NCBI GenBank assembly: GCA_039602395.1 | Contig: JBCNJP010000012.1 | Coordinates: forward strand, 30,738,454 to 30,802,453 | Direction: 5' to 3' | DNA: 64,000 bases | DNA from: Deinandra increscens subsp. villosa | Taxonomy: Eukaryota; Streptophyta; Magnoliopsida; Asterales; Asteraceae | Part shown: positions 11,442 through 22,834 of the stretch, in pieces | Position numbering within the stretch: the first letter of the stretch is position 1 | Layout of the letters: the number at the start of each line of letters is the position of its first letter | Translations under genes and position numbers: made by a program | Notes under the pieces: model-generated | Told to the model about the DNA's origin: nothing | The model's input: the letters and a program-made list of their open reading frames with translations, nothing else | Database searches by the model: none

Positions 11442-11800
11442 TCAAGGCTTAGCCTCGAAATAAAATATATCGTTAAAGTAGGTAAAAATGGAACTTCCAT
11501 TAAACTTGTACTTCCAACCTTGTTCAAACAGGGATGAGACAGATACAATGTTTCTGGACAAGCCAGGAGCATATAAACAGTTAGCTAAAGTAACTACAAG
11601 GCTAGTTAGACATGTTGGAGAATATATGTCGGTGGCCAAGACCGGACTCTTTTCACATCACCAACGATGAGCTCCATGCCGCCTTGCTCTATCTTCTTCC
11701 AATTCTCAGGTTCCTGCAATACATTAACAATATGGTAACCACATCCAGTATCAAATACTCATGTATTGGAGGAAACAGTGAAAAGTTTAATAACGTGTAT
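11442..11800 (-). pseudogene. copia-1 GAG-pre-integrase region
   Basis: The fragment 11639-11442 reads N-C-L-Y-A-P-G-L-S-R-N-I-V-S-V-S, a hallmark of the stretch between protease and integrase in copia polyproteins. The same block appears in copia-3 at 27900-28020. The aspartic protease itself, expected just upstream (to about 11830), is only faintly represented and its active site was not identified. Confidence 0.7.
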
Positions 11801-11838
11801 TGACATACCTGATGAGGAACCCTTGTCGGAGTTTCTAG

Positions 11839-12587
11839 TCATCTTGATCTTAGCCAGGTAGATGGGGCAGTTGCATTTCCAGTGGCCCAATTGCATTTCC
11901 AGTGGCCCATCTGATTGCATTCAAAGCATTGACGTTCCTGAGGAGGAGGCACCAATAGTTTCTTGCCCTTGGTCTCTTTAACCTTGTTTTCGGACTTGGT
12001 AATACCTATATCAACAACTCTGAGCACAGCTGGTGTGGTCCTGATCTTGACATTTGGAAACAATGTCAGAACCTCATCTAAAGTCTGAGCTGAGCAGTTA
12101 ATCGCATGCATGTGATAATGCTTGGGTAAAGATTCGAGGACTACATCTAAAGCCATCCCTTCAGGAATGGAGTAGCCAAGGTCGATCAGTCTGTCGCGAT
12201 ACTCCTTCATCATCATGAATGATCATATGCAGAGGAATTAGGCGACATAGCGCAGTTCACAAAATATTGAAGTGCTTTACATCGTTCACCTCTCTGGCTC
12301 AACTCAAATAAATATTTGAGTTTTCTCATGATCTCATACGCTCCCATGCCGGTAAAGTTATACCGAAAATCCGGTGTCATGCTAGATAATATCAGCTCAA
12401 TGACTTCCCGAGAGTCATTACTGTGCTTCTGGATTTCCATCCTCGAGCGGTCGTTTAGCAAGTAAGACGACAAGCTCGAGATGGGTCGAACAAGAACATA
12501 CAACTTTCCAAAAAGCCTCAAGATGTTCCTTAGGAGGGTTTGCCATGATAAGAAGTTCGTCTCAGTGAATGGGTCGAGAGATACCAT
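11839..12587 (-). pseudogene. copia-1 gag (two frames, damaged zinc knuckle)
   Basis: Two adjoining open frames (12587-12213 and 12216-11839) encode a UBN2-type gag: the L-x-W-Q-x-x-L-R-N start, an E-x-I-x-L-I-L-S-S-M-T-P region, and LVLESLP...H-A-I-N-C-S. The C-terminus carries C-F-E-C-N-Q-M-G-H-W-K-C, a CCHC knuckle whose last cysteine is displaced by a 20-bp tandem duplication (11871-11910). Gag forms the particle and binds RNA. copia-3 (27287-27660) encodes the same family. The two halves overlap by four bases in different frames. Confidence 0.8.
11871..11910. repeat. 20-bp tandem duplication in gag zinc knuckle
   Basis: TTGCATTTCCAGTGGCCCAA is followed directly by a second copy differing only in the last base. 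On the coding strand this repeats the G-H-W-K segment of the knuckle and removes the final cysteine from its proper spacing. Confidence 0.9.
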
Positions 12588-13420
12588 AGAACTCAGAGGA
12601 ACTGTGTTTTCATTAGCCTTCTGAAATAAACAAAGTAAATTTAAATTAGTATTTTCGGTGTAATGTATTTTCTTATATAAATTGGTAAGATTTATTAATA
12701 GGAAAATTGAGAATTCGATTAGACGATTTTACTTGAGAGCCTAGGAGCAAACTCGTGTAACCAAACTAACAACGGGTGTCAATCACGAAGTCTCAGTCGC
12801 GACTCTCGTTTATGAGGCCGCATAATACAATAGATTATATTTTGCGATACGTTTAGCCTCATCCATGCCCACTTTGTCTATATACGTTCATAGTGCAGTG
12901 TTTAAATACTCCAACACAACAAACACACATAAAGAAAGCGATAGTAATCCCAAATGGTCAATGTGGCTGACAAGGTGTTTAAATACTCCAATGCCCCCAC
13001 CTTGGAAGGTACCCTAGGCACCAAGTGCGGTGTTGAAATACTCCAACACTGATGTGTCGATTAAATACATTCCAAGTTTTGACTTGATTTTAGACGGCAT
13101 GAACTATCAAACTATTACTACCGGATAGGGATAATAAAACCAATTTTAATATTTAGTGATCGTTAGACACAAACGATAAACCCTATCTCCACTCGGGACA
13201 ATTATTTTAAATCACCTATTTAAAATATCTATGTGTCGCGAATGGTCAATTGTGAGTTAACGGCATAACGTCATGGTCTTGCTAGAGCCATTTAGCAAGA
13301 CCAATAGGGACATAACAATAATAGTGAACAACCACTAGGAAGGCAGCTCGATGCGTTCATGGATCCGGTTCAGCTCCCACTAGCCTTTAGACTCATTTTG
13401 ACGAGTGTCCGATCTTTAGA
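12588..13420 (-). other. Leader-like region upstream of copia-1 gag, with a threefold 20-mer
   Basis: There is no coding sequence. The near-palindromic phrase GTGTTTAAATACTCCAACAC occurs at about 12899, 12976 and 13030 with small changes. The region continues the non-coding leader of copia-1, but no PBS (TGGTATCAGAGC or its complement) was found in it. Confidence 0.5.
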
Positions 13421-15868
13421 TCTTGGTTTTTACAAAATTGAAATTTACTAACACTTTAGTAAACCTAGCTCAATGTTACAATTTTGAAACCCGAAAAGAG
13501 CGGGTCCATCAAAACCAAATAAAAGATACAATCAGGCCAACGTTTGGGCCAATCAGAGAAAAAACAACACACCAATCATACAAACAAGGTTCACTTAAAA
13601 AATCTAATTAACCTAGGTATGTAGGGTAAGTTAGGTAAGTTGGGTAAGTAGGGTATAGAATCCAAGTTAGTATGAAGTTAGTGTTCATTTTTACCTAATT
13701 GATTAACTTGAAAAATAAAGAAAGATTGACTTTTTGTTAAAACTAACAATTAGCAAATTTATATGGTTCAAAACAGTTGCGAGGAAAAGTGACTGCTACG
13801 GTAATAGTGTTTAATTGCAAATAGCTTAAATTTTCTAATTAAATTAAGAACGAATAGGTTGACTTTTCGTATTGCACTTCAAAAACAGAATATAACATAA
13901 GGCTATTGAAAAGCTTTGTAAACAAGAACATTAGTGAAAAGAATTACCTGAAACTAATAGAGGAAGACTTATAATCTTCTAATCAAAGTGATGAGCGTTG
14001 ACTTTTGAAAACTAGAAACTGGCCATCAAAGTTGCAATTGACATAGGGGAATGATTAGGAATAGGTCATGATATTTATAGATGGAGGAACTAGGGTTCAA
14101 TTTCGTGTAGAATAAGCCGAAACTGAATGAAATGTTTGGGATAATGATAACACAATATTTGATTTGATTTAACCCGAGTTGGGATGTGTATTTGGCAGTG
14201 TTATAGTCTAAATACATTGGGGATAAAACCTCATTGAGTTTATGCAAAAAGAACAGGTCAAAAGGATGGATTAGAGACTTCAAAAATCGATTTTTTTGTG
14301 AAAACCCCATTTTCTATGACCTTGTGTCCTGGAATGACTCGAAACCTGGATCCAATTCCTAAACATGTTGTAGAGATGACGTCATTAGAAAAATAATTTT
14401 TTATTTTTTATTTATTAGGTAAATAACAAATAACCAATATTATATATATAACATTGGAGTGTCTCAAATCATGTATATAGATGTAGTATGTCAATTAAGG
14501 TATTAAAAAAGTCTAGTAGCCTTAAAACACATCACAAACATCACACACAAGTTTGAGTATCGAAACATTGATGATTAACTAAATTGATACGTGTTGTGAC
14601 TTACGTGCGAAACTGTTGTGTAAATTAAATTGTACAATCGTATTAAGATATATGTCATGTTTATACTTGTTTGTAGTGGATTCAATGTGACAAATATGAT
14701 GGTAAATTAAAAAATTGGAGAAAACATAGAAAACCGAGACCAAAAACACAAAAAACTGACAAAACAGGGACCGGTCAACGAAAGTCAACCAAGGGGCTGA
14801 CCCATGCGTGTCACAGACCGCGACCCAACCTTGGTTTCCCCCTATGACGATCTTCGAACCAGTCAGATCGTGGAAAGCACTAAAATTCCACTATAAGTTC
14901 CTCATTAACCTTATTTGCCACATTTGTGCTCATCCCTAATGTCCTATTAGCCCTAAATCTCGTCCCAAATCATTCCTAGTCCAAAAACCTTAAAGTATGG
15001 TGCTTTACATCAAGATTCAAGCTCGTATTTTGTTCTCGAACATTCTCTATTCACCGATATGTTGTTTTCTTTGATTTACTTTGTTTAAATGTCGTCAAGA
15101 CTTGAGCTTTTTGTTAGATATAGGGTTGCATGATGATAATATGGTGATTATATTTATAGATCTAGAGTTTTGTTGAATGAAGTTTGGATTTTTATGATAA
15201 AAATGTGATTTTTATGGTGACTATGATGATCCATGATAGATCTAAGGTTTTGCATGGATGCACGTTGACAAAGATCGGATTTTGATGTGTGATTCATTTC
15301 CTAGATGCTTGATGGTGATAGATCTAGAGTTGTTATGCAATAAAGTCGTAAACTTTACGTAAAATCTTCGATAAAAATCCGGCTTTATGTTCGTGCATGG
15401 TAGATTTACATTAAAATTGTCTGATTGATGTTCTATCTAGGATAAGAATGCATGATCTAGGTTATTGGATGCATAACATATGAGAAAGTCATGAACTTAA
15501 TGTGTGCATGCATGGAAAATGATTTATTTTAAAAAAATATATATTTTTCTCGTACGAAACGCGATCGTAGATTGATGTTATGTGCGTGCATGTTGTTGTA
15601 AACACTTAATATGGTTTGAAATATGCTAAACGTTAATTCATGTAGCTTAACGTGTGATAACAATGTGGTTTTGACATGAACTTAGCTTATACGTCATAAA
15701 TATATATTTCTCGGAAAAATAAATAATTATATTACGCATGTGTATGAACTTGCAAATTCTTGGCTATGTGTTTACATGCTTTAGGTCAAACTAATTATGG
15801 ATTATACGTGTGCACAAGTCCTTAGTTTCCTACCTTGATGGGAATGACAAGACTTTGTAAGATCCCCC
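13421..15868. other. AT-rich region without a supported gene
   Basis: Only short chance ORFs occur. Around 15110-15340 the phrase GATAGATCTAGAGTTTTG recurs about four times with variation (15158, 15235, 15318 and a weaker copy near 15117), a loose tandem pattern. TATATATATA occurs near 14442. I see no element termini or coding domains. Confidence 0.45.
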
Positions 15869-16700
15869 TGTTGGATATGGTATGTCAAGATTCGATAAAT
15901 TAATGTAACCGACCCGGTCATTGACCCGTAAGAGTTACACTGGGGTTAATGTGTCTAGAAATATCTGATTAATTAATAATCAGATAAATGAAAGAAACTT
16001 AATTACTAAGTAAAGTAATTGGTGGCTAAATATTTAATTTACTAAATTAGTTTAGTAATTAAATAAATGGTTTAGTCAATTAATTAAATGTGTTTATTTG
16101 AATTATGAACTTAAATAAATCAGATAACTAATTAAACTAAGTGGATAAATGACGCGATTAAATTAAAGTTTTATTTTAGAGAGATAAATGAGAATTTAAT
16201 CAATTTGAATTTGATTTAAATAGGTTAAGGATCAGTTATAAATATAACTAATCCATAGGGCATTAGAGTTAATCAATCAAGAAGCCTAAAAACAAAACCC
16301 TAAAACTCTCTCTCTCCTTTCCCTCTCCACGAATTCGGCATCCCCCCCCCCTTTCGAGTTTCGACCACCGTCCACCTGTTCGCCGCCTGCCGCTGTTGTC
16401 ACCACTTCTCCGATCCCGTCCCGCCCCTGGCCATCACCGCTTTATCCGGTGACTATTTTGTCTTTGTGTGCCATTTTTACATTCTTTCGTTTTGGGGCTA
16501 GAATCGATTGTCGGATCATTTGAATGCATTACTGAAGTGTATCAGTGGTTCTTTTATAGCCTATGGTCTTTGCTAAGCTATAACCCCAAATCCCGAACTT
16601 CCATTTATGGTAAGTTCCTTTGTTTTAATCCCCAATTCATACGGAGTTTACCATATACATGGTTCTCATGATTTCGTGACCCCTTTTCTCATAAAACCAC
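15869..16700 (+). mobile_element. Ty1/copia-type LTR start on the plus strand (LTR C), right end unresolved
   Basis: It begins TGTTGGATATGGTATG and continues GTAACCGACCCGGTCATTGACC, matching the first 50 bases of LTR B almost word for word in the opposite orientation. A TATA-like CAGTTATAAATATAAC lies near 16232, followed by AAAACCCTAAAACTCTCTCTCTCC and a CCACCGTCCACC-rich stretch, which is the same U3/R architecture as LTRs A and B. I could not find its ...CA end, a PBS or any internal region, so it may be a solo LTR or truncated. The end given is approximate. Confidence 0.6.
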
Positions 16701-17104
16701 TGACCAAATCTGGGTTTAACCATCTATACCTAAAATGTTTCCAATTATAGAAAAATCAACATGCATGCATTAACTGATTGTACCTTGTGTAGATTTCCTT
16801 GTACAATCGGTGTTCTGAATTTCTTGCTTTCCTTGAGCCGTCAATCAAGCTTTCTAATGCAGAGGAATGGCTGCATGTATGATCTAAGCTCATCTTATGA
16901 GTGGATGATCTCATAAAAACCCAAAAAATAGCATTTTGTATGCATAATCGAGATATCCTAACCTTGTTTACACTTGAACTCAGTTTCCGCACCCTTTGAT
17001 CATCCCAGAATGCACATGCACAGTTGTATTTATGAGAAGTAAGGGTGTGATTAACGGTTTCCTCAAGTATTTGTGTGATTAAGGGTGAAAATGGTTGAAT
17101 AAAG
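16701..17104. other. No feature recognised
   Basis: Ordinary sequence with one chance ORF. It separates LTR C from the gypsy element. The five bases TAAAG before 17105 are the candidate left half of that element's target duplication; the right half lies beyond the gap. Confidence 0.4.
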
Positions 17105-17960
17105 TGTCACACCCCAACGACGGCGGAAACGTCAGGGCATGATTAGATTGCCCATAAGCTCATGACACTAATTTAAGATGACAATATAAAACTCATACTT
17201 TTATTCATAATAAAATGTCAATACATACTTGAATATAAACGAATAAAACATCAACAAAAGTCTTATTTAATCATAACTAGGTCCAAGTCCTATGTGGAAG
17301 CAACTTGAATCAGGCATTCTCATTTCCTGCAGCATGTATAAAATAATGTCAACTATAAAGTTGGTGAGCAATCACAGGTTTCGTACATAGCATATAAGTG
17401 AAAATCATGCGTTGTGTCATATGTAAGAATACATGAAATATAATATGCTAGAATCATTGACAAACCATGAAAGTGGGAACAAACACTCAACGCCAGACCG
17501 ACTGATCGAGTGGGGGCTACCCGGTAGATCTATCCTTGTTTACCCCATTGAATCACACAAAATAATTGATAACTCAGTCCGCACACAGATGATAACCAAT
17601 GTAACCATAAATTGACAAATCATGCTAGACAAACATATAACACATAATCTACACATAGAGCACATACGCATTTGTAATTTGATAAACAATTGAAAACTAT
17701 ATTTGAAATAGGATACATGTTGCTCCCTAAAATGGAAAATGAAAAGGGGCAATGATTACTCACATGATTCAAGCGAAGGAAAGTCCACGAGCAAGAGATA
17801 AGGTATATGTGAGATTCCGGAGGTCACCCTAAAGGATGTATAAGGGCCAAATGAATAAAGGAACGAGAATATGAGGGGTTTGGATGGACTTATGGATATT
17901 GACTTAGACTATAATTGTAAACGTGCCTTGAAATTAATCACCCCAAAATTGTAAAAGTTC

Positions 17961-18102
17961 TTTGGCCTATAGGTTACTAACACTCTCGCCGGGATATCCC
18001 AGGTAAGCACCCGGGTCCAACTATGGGATTTATGCGCAGCTCTTACCTAGACAGAGGTCCCGCCTACCAGTGTTTTCACCCTTCCAGTTAGTACACGTTT
18101 GT
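17961..18102. other. Structured segment, copy 1 (in 3' LTR)
   Basis: From TTTGGCCTATAGGTTACTAA to CCTTCCAGTTAGTACACG. It contains nested inverted pairs: AACACT with AGTGTT, CGGGA with TCCCG, and AGGTAAG with CTTACCT, in the order needed for one long stem. The same block is in the other LTR (about 26214-26354) and, more diverged, in the leader (about 24865-25010). Confidence 0.65.
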
Positions 18103-19352
18103 TTTGGAGTATTTGGTTATTCCAAGTTGTTTGAAATAAGAATTTTAAAGTGGTAAATTCTAAATTCTTCAAAGGCGTTTAAATCCCTAATTACTTTGGA
18201 AACTTTAGAGGGAAAATCTTAATGGTATTTAAATTATCCTAGCCAAGTCTAGGAGTTTTTAATTATTTTAAAGAGCTCTAAAATAAATTCTTAAACATTT
18301 AATTTAGGAATATTATGGCAATTTCTAAGCCATGAACATGTTCTAAGGCAAATGAGTTTTTAAGGCTTTTTAAAAGTCTTAATCATGCTACTAGGTCCAT
18401 GTGTTCAACAACATTAGAAAACAATAACTAGTTTCGAACATAAAGGTCTTTGAGAAAATTTTATATGCTAAAAAAATAATAATTTAGGTTTATGTACATA
18501 TGATGATAATTGTCCAATTTGTGGTGTGCAATAATCATAGAGATACGTTGCGCACATTTAGAAGTGAAAATGCCTTAAAGATAGTTTTAAATTCTTTAAA
18601 GTTGGTAAAATATCAAAACTAATAAGTAAGGAAGCTATTTTGCAAAGTTTCAATTTTTATAGAGAAAAATGGGTCTTGATGTTGTTGGAACATCTTATAA
18701 AACATATATAGCATTTTAGGAGGATTAAAATGAAAATCAAACGTTAAATATAAAAACTAAGCCTAAATCCCCTAAGTCTCATGTTCTTAAAGGTTGACTT
18801 TTTGATTCGGTCAACCTAGACGAAAAGGGACAGCGGGCTTTCGTAGACCTTAGTAAAAGGAAGGAGATGGTGGTGAAAACATACCCGAACGATGAAAAGA
18901 GGAGGATAATTTGGATGGTCAAAGACAGGACCGTTTACTTTTGAATTCTCGAATCCTTGCATCAAATACGAAATTGGGAGCACCAATATCTCAAGCAAGG
19001 AGTGCAAGGAGCAGGTGTATGAGTATTTATAGTCAAGGGGTCGTCTAGGGTTTTTATTTTGAAAATGGAAGTTCTTGAAGAAAAAGTCAAATCTTTGAAT
19101 TTATGAATAAATCAATTAAAATCACTATTTGATTGAAGTTTTTGGATGGAAATGATTTGATTAGACTTGGAAGAGAAGATACAATTGATAGGGAGTCATT
19201 TTTGGTGTTAATTTGATGAGTTAATAGGTCAAAAGTTGTAAAAATTATAAAAAAAACGAGCTGATACGAAGCTGTTATGAAATAGGAAAATCTGGGCTGC
19301 GATTTTAGTGGATAAATATCCAAGCAGCGAGATATATTAAGAAAAGACAATC

Positions 19353-19405
19353 TGGCTCAATGGTTTGGGTGTTGGGTTTTGACAGGGAGGTCCCGGGTTC
19401 GAACC
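19353..19405 (+). other. tRNA-like A box / B box pair in the gypsy 3' LTR
   Basis: TGGCTCAATGG (A box) and GGTTCGAACC (B box) are 32 bases apart, on the strand opposite to the element. Both boxes fit the RNA polymerase III type 2 consensus well. A complete tRNA cloverleaf was not found. It may be a tRNA-derived insertion fixed in the LTR family. Confidence 0.55.
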
Positions 19406-19909
19406 TCACCAGCAACAAATAGTTTTTATTAAATTTTCTAGCACCTTGTAGACATCTATTTGCTACCCAAACATTTTTAAATGTGTAACACATACTTGTA
19501 AAGTTGTAATATCATGACATAATAAATTAAAACATGTGAAATGACCAAATACAATCTCGACTTTATCAAAATTACATAAATGATCCAAACTTTCATTATT
19601 TACCATTTTAACCCGAACTTCCGTACGACCATACTTTATGCTTCAATTGTGTGCGTAACTAGTATTGCCCACAATTGGCACACATATATAGCATACTAAA
19701 GTCTTGGCTTAACTTAAAATAATCGAAAGCTTGCGATAAGTTGAAATAGTCAAAAATTATATATGGAAATCATAAATAAAACGAAATTGGCTCCTTTAAT
19801 GAATAAATCCTTGAAATTACATTGAAATGAAATATGAATCGGGTACAATAGAAATGGATAGACCATGGATCTTACAGTCTACTCTACTTTAGGAAATTTC
19901 GTCCCGAAA

Positions 19910-20512
19910 TTATCCTTGAGAAGACTGCTCAAACAAATGCGGATATTTGGTCTTCATTTGGTCTTCACGCTCCCAGGTGAATTCTGGTCCACGTTTAGAC
20001 TCCCAACGGACCTTGACAATCGGTATACGACTACGCTTGAGTTGCTTAATTTCTCGGTCCATAATCTCCACTGGGTTTTCAACAAAGTGCTTTGTCTCGT
20101 CGATGCGAACTTCGTCTAATGGTATGTGAAGGTCTTCGTTAGCCACACATTTACGAAGATTGGACACATGGAACGTTGGATGAACATTTTCGAGTTCTTG
20201 GGGTAGTTCAAGCCTGTAGGCAACCTTCCCAACTCTTTCAAGAATCTTGAAAGGGCCAACATAACGAGGAGCCAACTTCCCCTTTTTCCCGAAACGTACA
20301 ACTCCTTTCTAGGGTGAAACCTTGAGGAGTACTAAATCACCAACTAGGAATTCGAGAGGCTTTCGGCGTTTGTCAGCATAACTTTTCTGTCTGCTTTGAG
20401 CTGCCAAAAGATGATCACGGATTTGCGAGATTTTATCAGTCGTCTCCTGAATCAGTTTGGGACCGGTGATCTGAGCTTCACCGACCTCGTTCCAACAAAT
20501 AGGAGAGCGACA
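19910..20512 (-). pseudogene. Gypsy pol C-terminus with chromodomain-like module
   Basis: From about 20512 leftward: integrase C-terminal (SH3-like) G-x-V-L-L-K-V-S-P and L-A-P-R-Y-V-G-P-F-K-I strands, then H-P-T-F-H-V-S-N-L-R-K-C, and a C-terminal E-I-M-D-R-E...V-K-V-R-W...F-T-W-E block. The last block matches the chromodomain-like end of plant chromovirus integrases, which is known to steer insertion toward heterochromatin. A stop after LKVSP near 20310 splits it. It ends at 19910 just before the purine tract and LTR. Confidence 0.8.
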
Positions 20513-21454
20513 CTAGCGACCATAGAGAGCTTCAAATGGAGCCATGCCAATACTTGAGTGGTAGCTATTATTATATGAAAACTCTATCAGAGGTAAGTGA
20601 GTGTCCCAATTGCCACCAAAATCGATTACGCATGAACGAAACATGTCTTCGAGGGTTTGAATGGTACGCTCAGACTGACCATCTGTTTGTGGATGGTAGG
20701 CCGTGCTGAGGTCTAAGTGTGTGCCCAAAGCGGATTGTAAAGTTTGCCAAAATCGAGAAATGAAACGACCATCACAATCGGACATGATACTTAACGTAAC
20801 ACCATGGAGTCTTACGATTTCATCAACATAGATTCGAGCCAATTTCACAACTTGATAGTCCTCGCGAATAGGAATGAAATGAGACGATTTTGTCAATCGG
20901 TCAACAATAACCCAAATGCTATCGTAGCCACTGGAAGTGCGTGGAAGTTTCGTAATGAAATCCATCGCAATATTTTCCCACTTCCACACAGGGATTTCAG
21001 GTTGTTCAAGCAAGCCTGAAGGGCGTTGATGCTCAACCTTGACCTTCGAACATGTAAGACACTTAGCTACGAAGAGAGCTACATTTTTCTTCATACCAGG
21101 CCACCAATATTGACGATGGAGGTCTTGGTACATTTTGTCAGCACCAAGATGAATAGAATATCGAGAGTTATGAGCCTCGTTCATGATGAAGGTGCGAAGG
21201 TCATCACGATCGGGAATCCATAGGCGATTCATGAAATAAAGGAGACCGTTAGGCTTCATTTCCAACTGGAGTTCGGCACCACATGACATTTCTTCGTACA
21301 TGTTGTCTTCGGTTACAGAAACATGTTGGGCTTCGAAAACACGGGTTTCAAGGTCCGAGCGAATGCTTTGGAACACGATGGATTTGACATAGGCTTTGCG
21401 ACTGAGTGCATCAGCTACGACATTTGCCTTACAGGATGGTATCGAATCTCGCAA
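20513..21454 (-). pseudogene. Gypsy integrase core (open over 313 codons)
   Basis: The frame contains the zinc-binding H-x-G-x-x-K-M...C-L-T-C, the core with M-D-F-I-T-K-L-P (first D), S-D-C-D-G-R-F (second D) and D-G-Q-S-E-R-T-I-Q (E), and F-S-Y-N-N-S-Y-H. The D,D-35-E triad is intact. It overlaps the RNase H frame by 40 bases in another frame, implying a small indel near 21430, and ends in a stop at 20513 before the conserved continuation. N-terminal residues V-V-A-D-A-L-S-R-K belong to the RNase H/integrase linker. Confidence 0.85.
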
Positions 21455-22032
21455 TCATAATCGTTGAGAAGCTTGACCCAACGTCGTTGACGCATGTTGA
21501 GTTCTTTTTGGTTGAGGATATGTTGGAGGCTTTTATGATCGGTAAAGACAATGCATTTGGTCCCGTACAAATAGTGCTGCCATATCTTCAAGGCGAAGAT
21601 GACCGCACCGAGTTCAAGGTCGTGCGTTGTGTAGTTTTTCTCGTGTACCTTAAGTTGTCTCGACGCGTAGGTGATCACTTTCCCACGTTGCATGAGGACA
21701 CAACCCAGGCCCTGATTAGATGCATCACAATAAACGACGAAATCGTCATTGCCATCCGGGAGGGTAAGAACAGGAGCATCACATAATTTTTGCTTGAGGG
21801 TCAAAAATTCATTCTCTTGATCGAAACCCCACTCAAAAAGTTTTCCCTTATGGGTCAAGGTGGTGAGGGGTAATGCGATCCTTGAGAAGTTAGGAATGAA
21901 ACGACGATAGTAACCCGCAAGACCAAGGAACGAACGAATTTCGGTTGGAGTAGTAAGGGTACTCGAACTTTTGACAGCTTGAATTTTGGTTGGATCAACG
22001 TGAATACCCTTGTCATTTACAATGTGTCCCAA
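21415..22032 (-). pseudogene. Gypsy RNase H
   Basis: 205 codons: the RT connection F-L-G-L-A-G-Y-Y-R-R-F-I, then F-x-V-Y-C-D-A-S (catalytic D), L-G-C-V-L-M-Q, Y-A-S-R-Q-L, H-D-L-E-L-G-A-V (catalytic E) and F-T-D-H-K-S-L (D). All family motifs are present. A stop just upstream (near 22036, in place of the residue before F-L-G-H) and a frame change at the end interrupt it. Confidence 0.85.
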
Positions 22033-22146
22033 AAACTAAACCTCCTTAAGCCAAAATTCACATTTGGAGAATTTGGCGTACAGTTGTTCCTTCCTTAGGA
22101 GTTCCAAGACTAGACGTAGGTGATTCTCGTGATCAGCTTTGGACTT

Positions 22147-22833
22147 TTAATATATAAGGATGTCGTCAATGAAAACAGTGACAAACTTGTTGAGATAGGG
22201 CTTACAAACGCGGTTCATGAGGTCCATGAATACTGCAGGCGCGTTTGTCAACCCGAACGGCATAACAGTGAACTCAAAATGACCATACCTTGTGCGAAAG
22301 GCGGTCTTAGGAATGTCATCCTTAGAAACACGCAACTGATGGTACCCAGAACGAAGATCAATCTTTGAAAAACAAGAAGCACCCTGGAGTTGATCAAACA
22401 AGTCGTCGATTCAAGGAAGAGGATAGTGATTTTTTATAGTGAGCTTATTAAGCTCACGATAGTCAATGCACATGCGAAAAGTGCCATCCTTCATCTTCAC
22501 GAAAAGGACGGGTGCTCCCCAAGGTGAAGAACTGGGCCGAATAAAACCCTTGTCAGAGAGTTCCTGTAGTTGCTTCGAAAGCTCTTGCATTTCTAATGGA
22601 GCGAGGCGATAAGGTGACTTCACGACGGGAGTAGCGCCTAGTATAAGGTCGATACGTAAATCCACTTGGCGAACGGGAGGAAGACCCGTTATGTCTTCAG
22701 GGAACACTTCTGGAAAATCTCGAACGATCGGGATGTCTTGAACTCCCAATTCCGTGGATCGAACTTCCACAATATGGGCCAAGAAGGCCACACATCCCTT
22801 GCGTAAGTGCTTTTGGGCTTGGGTGCAAGACAT
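22147..22833 (-). pseudogene. Gypsy reverse transcriptase
   Basis: Two open pieces, 22833-22411 and 22401-22147, separated by one stop at 22411 that looks like a CGA-to-TGA change. Seen: P-E-V-F-P-E-D start, S-S-P-W-G-A-P-V, R-M-C-I-D-Y-R-E-L-N, F-S-K-I-D-L-R-S-G-Y, M-P-F-G-L-T-N-A-P and F-I-D-D-I-L-I-Y (active site, with F in place of the usual Y). A second stop follows the active site at 22147. The enzyme makes element cDNA. Confidence 0.85.
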
Positions 22834-22834
22834 A

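Larger units (their letters stand above)
6769..12640 (-). mobile_element. Decayed Ty1/copia retrotransposon (copia-1), minus strand, 5' end missing
   Basis: Reading right to left: gag (12587-11839), GAG-pre-integrase (about 11800-11442), integrase (11440-10452), reverse transcriptase (about 10270-9180), RNase H (9180-8745), 3' untranslated region, polypurine tract (8224-8214) and 3' LTR (8213-6769). The order PR-IN-RT-RH is diagnostic of copia. Every domain is recognisable but frameshifts and stops separate them. No 5' LTR or PBS was found upstream of gag, so the 5' end is lost or too diverged to see. Confidence 0.85.
17105..19876 (-). mobile_element. 3' LTR of the gypsy chromovirus
   Basis: On the plus strand it starts TGTCACACCCCAAC and ends GGATCTTACA, i.e. 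TG...CA in both readings, 2772 bases. The first 1.43 kb match 25346-26786 with scattered substitutions and small indels, showing the two are the LTR pair. It contains the TAGATCTA motif near 17525, the structured segment at 17961-18100 and a tRNA-like box pair at 19353-19405. The solo LTR at 4026-6332 is a diverged relative. Confidence 0.9.

Noticed and set aside
16340..16360. C-run as target duplication partner of LTR C (CCCCC at 15864-15868)
   Set aside because: The preceding bases are CAT rather than CA and the position lies within the LTR's leader.
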